Positions 4,009 through 9,454 of a stretch of DNA of 9,454 bases are shown in pieces; position 1 is the stretch's first letter, and each line of letters opens with the position of its first letter. The position numbers and the translations under genes were made by a program. This DNA is from an uncultured Collinsella sp. (GTDB taxonomy: Bacteria > Actinomycetota > Coriobacteriia > Coriobacteriales > Coriobacteriaceae). Below the pieces are notes generated by a model. It made no database searches. It was not told where the DNA came from and saw only the letters and a list, made by a program, of their open reading frames with translations. The stretch spans positions 1 through 9,454 of the forward strand of contig URWS01000031.1 in NCBI GenBank assembly GCA_900551605.1, read 5' to 3'.

Positions 4009-5760
4009 ATGGAAACGATCATCAACGTCGACGATGTCTCGTTCTCCTATGGCACGCAGACCGAGCAGGCGCTCAGCCACATCTCGCTCAGCGTGAACAA
4101 GGGAGATTTCATCGGCATCATCGGGCCCTCGGGCGCCGGCAAGTCCACGCTTGCCGCCTGCCTGTCGGGTGCCGTGCCCCACCACTACACCGGCACGTTC
4201 TTTGGGTCCGTCATGGTCGACGGCCACGACACCTGCGAAGTCTCGCTCACCGACGTCTCGCAAATCGTCGGCAGTGTGCTGCAGGATATCGACACGCAGA
4301 TGGTCGCTTCGGTCGTCGAGGACGAGATGCTCTTTGGCCTCGAGAACTTTGGCGTTCCCCACGACCAGATCGAGCAGCGCGTGAGCGAAACGCTCGAGAC
4401 CGTCGGCATCAGCGACCTGCGCGACCGCGAGATCGCCACCCTCTCGGGCGGACAGAAGCAAAAAGTGGCCATCGCCGCCATCCTCGCCATGCGTCCGCGC
4501 GTCTTGGTTCTCGACGAGCCCACCGCGGCACTCGACCCCGCGAGCTCCACGCTGGTTTTCGAGACCCTGCGTGAGGCCAACCGTGCACTCGGCATCACCA
4601 TCGTCGTCGTTGAGCAAAAGGTCGCCCTGCTTTCGGAGTACTGCAACCGCGTGCTCGTGCTCAATCATGGCGAAATCGCGCTGCAGGGCGAGCCACACGA
4701 GGTCTTCGCGCATACCGACGAGCTCCGTGCCATCGGCGTCGACTGCCCTCGCGTCACGCGTATCTTCAATAGCCTCGAAACCGATGGCCTGGTAAGCGGC
4801 ACCCCTTGCTTGGATGTCGATGAGGCCGAGCGCCTGATTTCGGGCATCGTCGACCCCGCACACGCGGCTATCGAAGCCCAGGCGCCCGCCGGTTCCCCGC
4901 ATGCACCGTCGTTGCGTCCTCATGCCAAGGACGCCGAACCCGTACTCACCTTCGACCATGTTGAGTTTGCCTATCCCAATGGCGGAGCCGCCGTACACGA
5001 CCTTAGCCTGACGCTCTATCCTGGCGAGCTCGTGGGCATCGTCGGCCAAAACGGCGCCGGCAAGACCACGCTCACCAAACTGCTCACAGGCCTGCTTAAG
5101 CCCGCCTCGGGCAGCGTGCGCGTCACGGGACTGGATACCGCAGCCGTTCCCACGAGCCGCATCGCTCGCGAGGTCGCGACCCTCTTCCAAAACCCCGACC
5201 GCCAGATCTGCAAGGACACCGTGCTCGACGAGGTCGCCTTTGGCTTGGAGCTTGGCGGCATGGACCGTGCCGAGGCTCTGCGTCGTGCCCAACTCGTCAT
5301 CGACCGCTTTGGCTTGCCGGCCGACGAGGCGCCCTTCTCGCTCTCGCGCGGTCAGCGACAAATGGTGGCGCTTGCCTCCGTCGTAGTGGTTGAGCCCAAG
5401 ATCGTCGTGCTCGACGAGCCCACGAGCGGCCTTGATTACCGCGAGTGCATGACCGTCATGGAAACGGTGCGCACCATGGCCGAGCGCGGTTGCGCCGTTA
5501 TCATGGTTTGCCACGATATGGAAGTCGTCTCGGATTTTGCCGAGCGCATTGTGGTAATGGCCGACGGTCGCATCCTCGACCGCGGCCGCACGCACGAGCT
5601 ATTCTCGAACATCGATCTCATGCGGCGTGCCTACGTGGAGCCTCCCCAGGTTATTGAACTCTCGCGCCGTCTGGCATCTTCCGTCTCGCCCGCTTTTGCG
5701 CAGGTGAGCGAGGTCACCGATGTCGTTCGAATTACCAAGGAGATGGTCCACCGTGGTTAA
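4009..5760 (+). CDS. ECF transporter double ATPase (fused EcfA-EcfA')
   Basis: A 583-residue fusion of two ABC ATPase domains, which power ECF importers by binding EcfT from the cytoplasm. NBD1: Walker A GPSGAGKST (39-47), Q-loop Gln92, signature LSGGQ (145-149), Walker B VLVLDE (165-170). NBD2: Walker A GQNGAGKTT (346-354), Q-loop Gln394, signature LSRGQ (445-449), Walker B IVVLDE (465-470), switch His502 (CHD). Two positions deviate: the NBD1 switch histidine is Gln203 (VVVEQK), and the NBD2 signature has Arg for its first Gly. Both fall in the same composite ATP site, so hydrolysis may be asymmetric. A linker of about 45 residues separates the halves. The ribosome site GAAAGG (3998-4003) precedes the ATG. 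The gene overlaps ecfT by eight bases. It lies 213 bases after trpP, suggesting a dedicated tryptophan system, though it may also serve other S subunits. Confidence 0.92.
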   Translation: METIINVDDVSFSYGTQTEQALSHISLSVNKGDFIGIIGPSGAGKSTLAACLSGAVPHHYTGTFFGSVMVDGHDTCEVSLTDVSQIVGSVLQDIDTQMVASVVEDEMLFGLENFGVPHDQIEQRVSETLETVGISDLRDREIATLSGGQKQKVAIAAILAMRPRVLVLDEPTAALDPASSTLVFETLREANRALGITIVVVEQKVALLSEYCNRVLVLNHGEIALQGEPHEVFAHTDELRAIGVDCPRVTRIFNSLETDGLVSGTPCLDVDEAERLISGIVDPAHAAIEAQAPAGSPHAPSLRPHAKDAEPVLTFDHVEFAYPNGGAAVHDLSLTLYPGELVGIVGQNGAGKTTLTKLLTGLLKPASGSVRVTGLDTAAVPTSRIAREVATLFQNPDRQICKDTVLDEVAFGLELGGMDRAEALRRAQLVIDRFGLPADEAPFSLSRGQRQMVALASVVVVEPKIVVLDEPTSGLDYRECMTVMETVRTMAERGCAVIMVCHDMEVVSDFAERIVVMADGRILDRGRTHELFSNIDLMRRAYVEPPQVIELSRRLASSVSPAFAQVSEVTDVVRITKEMVHRG

Positions 5761-6499
5761 CGTCATCGACTACATGCCGGGCGATACGCTACTGCATCGC
5801 CTGAACCCCGTCGTCAAACTGGGCCTCGCCGCCGCCATCATCGTCGGCATCTTCTTGTCCGACACCTACGTGGCGCTGTTGGGCTTTTTGGCACTCACCC
5901 TTGCGCTGGGTGCCTATGCCGGTGTCATCGACCGTCTGCTCTCGCTGCTCAAGTTGCTGATTCCGCTCGCGCTTATCATGCTGGTGCTCCAGCTGGCCTT
6001 TATGCGCGATGGCAACGTGGTGTGGAACTTTATCACCGACACGGGTCTCATCACAGGATCGAAGGCCTGCCTGCGCCTGCTGGGCGTGGCGTTACCACTC
6101 ATCCTCATGCTCATGGTGACCAAGCTCAACGACCTTGCCAACGCCTGCGTCGAGGTGCTGCACGTGCCGTATCGCTATGCCTTCACCTTTACCACGGCGC
6201 TGCGCTTTGTGCCGGTGTTTGGTCAGGAGATGAACGCCATCATGGAGGCGCAGACCGCACGCGGCGTCGAGTACGACACCAAGAACCCCATCAAGAAGCT
6301 TAAGCTCATGCTGCCACTGTGTGTGCCACTGCTCATCTCGAGCGTGGGCAAGACCGATGCCACAGCCTTGGCGGCAGAACAGCGCGGCTTCTATCTGCGT
6401 ACGCGCGCCAGCTCGTACAAGCGCTACCCCATCAAGGGCCTGGACATCGCCGTACTCATCGTCAGCATCGCCCTCATCGCCATCGGCTTCCTGTTCTAG
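5753..6499 (+). CDS. ecfT: ECF transporter transmembrane subunit EcfT
   Basis: A 248-residue polytopic membrane protein, the scaffold that couples the ATPases to the S subunit. There are hydrophobic segments near 22-36, 38-58, 66-83 and 105-122 and at the C-terminus (232-248). The cytoplasmic coupling helices carry the family's paired short motifs: ARG at 169-171 (TARGVEY) and a variant, QRG, at 210-212 (AAEQRGFY), where Ala-Arg-Gly is usual. I chose the GTG at 5753 because AAGGAG (5737-5742) lies ten bases upstream and the resulting N-terminus (VNVIDYMPGDTLLHRLNP) fits EcfT proteins. An in-frame ATG at 5720 would add 11 residues that mostly overlap the ATPase gene and has a poorer ribosome site. 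It overlaps the ATPase gene by eight bases, consistent with translational coupling, and is the last gene of the unit. Confidence 0.9.
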   Translation: MVNVIDYMPGDTLLHRLNPVVKLGLAAAIIVGIFLSDTYVALLGFLALTLALGAYAGVIDRLLSLLKLLIPLALIMLVLQLAFMRDGNVVWNFITDTGLITGSKACLRLLGVALPLILMLMVTKLNDLANACVEVLHVPYRYAFTFTTALRFVPVFGQEMNAIMEAQTARGVEYDTKNPIKKLKLMLPLCVPLLISSVGKTDATALAAEQRGFYLRTRASSYKRYPIKGLDIAVLIVSIALIAIGFLF

Positions 6500-6528
6500 T
6501 TCACCACCGACAGCAACCGCCCAACGCA

Positions 6529-6565
6529 AAAGGCCTCGGCTCGCACCAAACGAGCCGAGGCCTTT
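6529..6565. terminator. Bidirectional terminator between ecfT and the racemase gene
   Basis: Perfect 15-bp inverted repeat (6529-6543 with 6551-6565) with a seven-base loop and A/T ends (TTT then ACTGTTT on plus; TTTT then GCG on minus). It lies between convergent genes and can serve both. Confidence 0.8.
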
Positions 6566-6597
6566 ACTGTTTCACCAGATAAAACCTACCAAAATTA

Positions 6598-6618
6598 ACC
6601 TGTCCCTTTTTGACAGGT
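6598..6618 (-). terminator. Possible minus-strand terminator just after the racemase gene
   Basis: ACCTGTC/GACAGGT stem (6598-6604 with 6612-6618) with a seven-base loop, seven bases beyond the racemase stop codon. On the minus strand it is followed by TAATTTTGG, a weak T-run, so it may assist the stronger hairpin at 6529-6565. It may also be a dispersed repeat. Confidence 0.45.
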
Positions 6619-6624
6619 CGGAAG

Positions 6625-7371
6625 CTAGAGGCGGTAGGGAGCGCCGCTGCGGATGATGGATTCGCGCACCAGGACATCCATGGCGTCGAGGGTGATCTCG
6701 GGCATCTCTCGGTACTTTTGCAGCACCGAGAGCTCGGTGCAGGCCAGAATGACGCGGTCGCAGCCGCTACGGGCAAACTCCCACATCACACGGTCGAACT
6801 TATCCATATCGGGCTCACGCCCGGCCTTCACATCATCGTAGATAAGCGACATCACATCGTTCTGACGTTTCTCGCTGGGATAGACAACCTCAACACCCGC
6901 AGCCTTACATTCGCGGCCGTAGACGCCCGCGCCCACGGTGCCATCGGTTCCCATAATGCCAATCTTGTGCACCGGCTCGGCCGGCATACTCAGGTTGGGA
7001 TCGAACTCGCACTCCCCCATCACCGCACCGGCCAGAGCATAGCGCACCGACTCGCGCGGCATGTGGATAATCGGCACCTTCGTAAACGACTGGATCTGGT
7101 CGTAGAAGTAGTGTGACGTATTGCAGGGAATGGCAATGTGCGCACAGCCCAGCGACTCGAGCGCCTGGGCGCACTCCTTCATGGTCGCCAGCAGCTCGGC
7201 ATGCTCACCGGTCTTGATGGCCAGCGTGCGGTCGGGCATGGTCGACTTGGAAAGCACCACCATGTCGATATGCTCCTGGTCGCACGTAGCCGCCGTATGG
7301 CGCACCACCTGGTCGTAGTAATACGACGTGGCCTCGGCGCCCATGCCGCCGATAACTCCCAGCTTTTCCAT
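6625..7371 (-). CDS. Aspartate/glutamate racemase family protein
   Basis: A 248-residue cofactor-independent amino-acid racemase. These enzymes use two cysteines as acid/base pair to invert the alpha carbon. Seen here: N-terminal GVIGGMGAEAT, typical of aspartate racemases; the first cysteine Cys83 in IPCNTSHYF; the second, Cys211, in LACTELS. Length matches the family (about 230-250). The ATG at 7371 is chosen because AAGGAGG (minus strand, 7383-7377) lies five bases before it and the protein begins directly with the conserved MEKLGVIGG strand; the frame stays open 28 codons further upstream, into the end of the ligase gene, but without family character. Its upstream neighbour is a D-aspartate-ligase-like enzyme, so the likely product is D-Asp for peptidoglycan. 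Motifs alone do not separate Asp from other substrates of this family. Confidence 0.85.
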   Translation of the reverse strand: MEKLGVIGGMGAEATSYYYDQVVRHTAATCDQEHIDMVVLSKSTMPDRTLAIKTGEHAELLATMKECAQALESLGCAHIAIPCNTSHYFYDQIQSFTKVPIIHMPRESVRYALAGAVMGECEFDPNLSMPAEPVHKIGIMGTDGTVGAGVYGRECKAAGVEVVYPSEKRQNDVMSLIYDDVKAGREPDMDKFDRVMWEFARSGCDRVILACTELSVLQKYREMPEITLDAMDVLVRESIIRSGAPYRL

Positions 7372-7393
7372 CGCCGCCTCCTTGGTGACGCTT

Positions 7394-7434
7394 GCGCAAT
7401 TGCGCGTATCATACCCGCGCCCGCCCGATGTAAA
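7394..7434 (-). promoter_or_regulatory. Candidate racemase promoter with operator-like palindrome
   Basis: On the minus strand TTTACA (7434-7429) and TATGAT (7413-7408) form a possible promoter with a short 15-base spacer. A perfect 12-bp palindrome GCGCAATTGCGC (7394-7405) covers the expected start of transcription. The -35 box lies near the loop of a GC-rich inverted repeat (7417-7427 with 7436-7446, one mismatch) that lacks a T-run. The racemase could therefore have its own promoter as well as being read from the ligase gene. Confidence 0.35.
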
Positions 7435-7455
7435 CCGGACGGGCGCCTCACTCAT

Positions 7456-8712
7456 CTACTTGTAATACGTCTTGAACAGCTTAAAGTGACGCAGTTTGGT
7501 GTGCCACATGCGCAGCCAGCGGTTAAAGACAAAATCGCCCTTCATAAACGAAGGGTCGGCGCCCTTGCCTTCCTTTTCTAGGCGATGCACCTTAGCGCGC
7601 AGCTCGGGATCCTTGACATACTTGTCGACGACGCCCATGGGAACGACCATCCACAGCGCCTCGTCCTGCGCCGTCACAAACTCCGGCTCAAACGGGCGGT
7701 TGAACACATACTCGTCTACCACGTACTTGGCAACGTTAAAGCCGCTGTTGGTGACATAGTAGTTGCTGCGGCCCTGGCGGGTATTGAAGTCGAAGAACTT
7801 AAACGAGCCATCGCGCTCGTCATACTTCACGTCAAAGTTGGAATAGCCCACAAAGTGAAGGTCCTCGAGCAGCTTGCGCACGCCACCCATAAGCTCGTCA
7901 TTGGGCTCGGTGATGATACAGGCGTGGTTGCCGACGCCGTGAGGCTGATGCTCCTCGAGCAGCACATGGCCAAGGCACATCATGCGCACCTTGCCGTTGC
8001 GGTCGGAATAACTGGTGAGCACGCGCATGTACTCGTCGTTACCGGGCACGCGATCCTGCAAGATCAGGTCGTCGGTGTAGCCGCTGGCATACGAATCGCG
8101 AATGACCTGTTCCAGCTCGGCGCGGTCGGCAATCTCATAGGCCTTCTTCTGGCCCTCGAACTCGTGCTGCCACCACATGATGCCGTCAGAAGGCTTCAGA
8201 ATCATCGGGTAGGGAAAATCAATCTGGTCGAGCACCTCGGCAGGTGCCTCGCCTTGGGCGTTCAGCATCGCCATGGTGAAGGTAAAGGTATGCGGATACG
8301 GCACGCCGTGCTTCTCGCACAGCTCGTAGAAGATCTCCTTCTTCTGGCACTGCTCGAGCATGCTGTAGGGTGCATAAGGCGCAACGATGTTATCCGCCAG
8401 CTCATCGGCATCCTTTGCCTGGGCCACCAGGGCAACATAGTTATCGCCGCAGCCCATCAGGACGATCGTCTTATCGGCATGCGCCTGGGCAATGCCGTTG
8501 ACGGTCTCGAGCATCACGGGCATGGTATCGATGTCGACATTGGGCGTGTAGTCGATAATCTGGCTTCGATACGCAGGGCCCGTCTGATACTTGCCAAAGA
8601 CCAGACTCTTGACCTGATACTCTTCGTAGAAGGCGCGCGCCACCGAATAGGCGTTGATGTCGCCACCGAGCAGCACGGGAATGAACTCGCGCTCTGTAAA
8701 TTGCAATGCCAT
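7456..8712 (-). CDS. D-aspartate ligase-like ATP-grasp enzyme (peptidoglycan bridge)
   Basis: A 418-residue ATP-grasp carboxylate-amine ligase closely resembling the enterococcal D-aspartate ligase Asl(fm), which activates D-Asp with ATP and joins it to the side-chain amine of the stem-peptide diamino acid in a cytoplasmic peptidoglycan precursor. As recalled, shared stretches are the N-terminal FIPVLLGGDINAYSVAR, MGCGDNYVALV (85-95), the ATP-binding lysine Lys173 in PYPMILKPSD, VRMMCLGHVLLEE (242-254), GYSNFDVKYDERDG (289-302) and NTRQGRSN (310-317); length is similar. The metal-binding position usually held by Glu is Asp308 (FFDFN). The start is supported by TAGGAAGT just upstream. No signal peptide or membrane span is seen, fitting a cytosolic enzyme. 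The racemase gene 84 bases downstream would supply D-Asp. The exact acceptor and bridge type cannot be derived from the sequence. Confidence 0.88.
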   Translation of the reverse strand: MALQFTEREFIPVLLGGDINAYSVARAFYEEYQVKSLVFGKYQTGPAYRSQIIDYTPNVDIDTMPVMLETVNGIAQAHADKTIVLMGCGDNYVALVAQAKDADELADNIVAPYAPYSMLEQCQKKEIFYELCEKHGVPYPHTFTFTMAMLNAQGEAPAEVLDQIDFPYPMILKPSDGIMWWQHEFEGQKKAYEIADRAELEQVIRDSYASGYTDDLILQDRVPGNDEYMRVLTSYSDRNGKVRMMCLGHVLLEEHQPHGVGNHACIITEPNDELMGGVRKLLEDLHFVGYSNFDVKYDERDGSFKFFDFNTRQGRSNYYVTNSGFNVAKYVVDEYVFNRPFEPEFVTAQDEALWMVVPMGVVDKYVKDPELRAKVHRLEKEGKGADPSFMKGDFVFNRWLRMWHTKLRHFKLFKTYYK

Positions 8713-8768
8713 GGAAACTTCCTATCATGAACTGCCCGCACGACGGGCGGTCTTAGTGCAACCGATTC

Positions 8769-8774
8769 ATTCTA
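8769..8774 (-). promoter_or_regulatory. Possible -10 box for the ligase gene
   Basis: TAGAAT on the minus strand (8774-8769), about 57 bases before the ligase start. No clear -35 is seen at the usual spacing (TTTGGG at 8799-8794 gives 19 bases). A small GCCCG/CGGGC hairpin (8734-8738 with 8744-8748) would lie in the 5' untranslated leader. Confidence 0.3.
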
Positions 8775-8833
8775 GCGTGCCAAACCGCCAGCACCCAAAG
8801 TTCCACCGTATCTATGGCAATCGACGTAATGGT

Positions 8834-8857
8834 CCAGCACGAAGGCCAGCACGAAGA
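8834..8857 (+). repeat. Two-copy 12-bp tandem repeat in the divergent intergenic region
   Basis: CCAGCACGAAGG followed immediately by CCAGCACGAAGA (11 of 12 identical), midway between the divergent ligase and MOSC genes. It may be a binding site or slippage product; nothing decides. Confidence 0.4.
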
Positions 8858-8876
8858 CGGCGCTCACCGTTGTATG

Positions 8877-8908
8877 ACAATGGGCAATGAACCTACCATT
8901 GTTGTAGG
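8877..8908 (+). promoter_or_regulatory. Overlapping dyads upstream of the MOSC gene
   Basis: ACAATGG (8877-8883) is repeated inverted as CCATTGT (8896-8902), and CCTAC/GTAGG (8892-8896 with 8904-8908) forms a second, overlapping dyad. Lying 37-68 bases before the MOSC start, they are candidate operator sites. TAGGAT at 8905-8910 could be a -10 box, but no good -35 accompanies it. Confidence 0.3.
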
Positions 8909-8944
8909 ATTCAACATGTTGCCCGCCCCGTCGAAAGGTGCACC

Positions 8945-9454
8945 GTGCCCCAGGCTCATCCGATCAACAACCCCATCATTGACGCCGCCAAGCGCGAACT
9001 TGCGGATCGTGCCCAGACGGCAGTTCCCCTACGCACCGCAAACGATGCTTACAACGGGCCTGCCCGTATCGTCTCAATCAACACGTCGGAGCACAAAGGC
9101 ACTCGCAAGTCGCCCGTCGCCGATGGACGCGACACCGTCATCGAGCAGTTTGGCCTCGCCTCCGATGCGCACGCCGGGCATTGGCACCGCCAGGTTTCCC
9201 TTTTAGCTGCAGAGTCTATCCAGACGGCGCAGACGCGCGGGCTCGATGTGCACGAGGGCGACTTTGGCGAGAACTTCACAACCCAGGGCATCAACCTGCT
9301 CTCGCTCCCCCTGGGAACGCAGCTCAAGATTGGCAACGATGTCCTAGTCGAAATCAGCCAAATCGGCAAGGTCTGCCACACCCGTTGCGCTATCTACTAT
9401 CTCGCTGGCGACTGCATCTTTCCCCACGAGGGCGTTTTTGGCGTGGTACTAAAG
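8945..9454 (+). CDS. MOSC domain-containing protein (3'-truncated)
   Basis: The first 170 residues of a MOSC-domain protein, running off the window end without a stop. MOSC domains are sulfur-carrier or substrate-handling modules linked to the molybdenum cofactor. The GTG start at 8945 has GAAAGG six bases upstream; residues 1-39 are a polar N-terminal extension, and the MOSC core begins at ARIVSINTSEHKGTRKSP. Family features seen are GDFGENFTTQGINLLSLPLGTQLKIG (split here as GDFGENFTT, 105-113, and LPLGTQLKIG, 121-130), IGKVCHTRC (140-148) holding the conserved Cys144 plus Cys148, and HEGVFGVVL at the visible end (161-169). Only a short piece of the MOSC domain should be missing, but some relatives carry a further molybdopterin-binding domain, which cannot be judged here. 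It diverges from the ligase gene across a 232-base intergenic region. Confidence 0.85.
   Translation, partial: MPQAHPINNPIIDAAKRELADRAQTAVPLRTANDAYNGPARIVSINTSEHKGTRKSPVADGRDTVIEQFGLASDAHAGHWHRQVSLLAAESIQTAQTRGLDVHEGDFGENFTTQGINLLSLPLGTQLKIGNDVLVEISQIGKVCHTRCAIYYLAGDCIFPHEGVFGVVLK

Noticed and set aside
3994..5595. 533-codon open frame antisense to the ATPase gene
   Set aside because: The plus strand shows all ABC ATPase motifs in two domains; the antisense translation has no recognisable domain.
5720..5752. ATG start 11 codons upstream for ecfT
   Set aside because: Would overlap the ATPase gene by 41 bases, with a weaker ribosome site; GTG 5753 has AAGGAG at ten bases.
7372..7455. N-terminal extension of the racemase starting inside the ligase stop region
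   Set aside because: The 28 added residues lack family similarity; the AAGGAGG site points to the ATG at 7371.
7585..8730. 381-codon plus-strand frame over the ligase gene
   Set aside because: His/Val/Leu-rich shadow; the minus-strand ligase has strong family motifs and a ribosome site.

Overview
The window most resembles a gut Coriobacteriia genome, probably Collinsella or a close relative. This is inferred from GC-rich protein-coding DNA with AT-rich gaps, a sortase-anchored C69 peptidase, a fused ECF double ATPase and the overall protein character; no rRNA or other phylogenetic marker is present. No tRNA, rRNA, CRISPR array, transposase or phage gene was seen.

Left part (1-2882): the 3' end of a YegS/DagK-type lipid kinase, a 30-residue one-helix membrane protein directly behind it, and a strong intrinsic terminator. 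After an AT-rich gap comes a secreted 648-residue C69 (Ntn-hydrolase) peptidase with a signal peptide, a Pro-rich wall-spanning linker and an LPTTG sortase signal. Just upstream of it lies a possible 17-codon leader ORF with a strong Shine-Dalgarno sequence whose stop overlaps the peptidase start (ATGA).

Centre (2943-6565): the most interesting part. An extended -10 promoter drives a 22-residue leader peptide with three consecutive Trp codons. It is followed by a UUCG-capped intrinsic terminator and then a TrpP-type tryptophan ECF substrate-binding subunit. After a 213-base gap filled with palindromic repeats come a fused double ECF ATPase and the EcfT membrane subunit. Together these encode a complete ECF-type importer whose first gene appears to be controlled by tryptophan-codon attenuation. 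The leader also contains a long-range inverted repeat in which the Trp codons and the bases after them are complementary to RNA lying beyond the terminator, an unusual layout for a trp attenuator.

Right part (6529-9454): a bidirectional terminator separates the transporter from two minus-strand genes, a D-aspartate-ligase-like ATP-grasp enzyme and downstream of it an aspartate/glutamate racemase-family protein. This pair fits synthesis of D-Asp and its attachment to the peptidoglycan stem peptide. Diverging from them at the right edge is the start of a MOSC-domain protein, cut by the window end.
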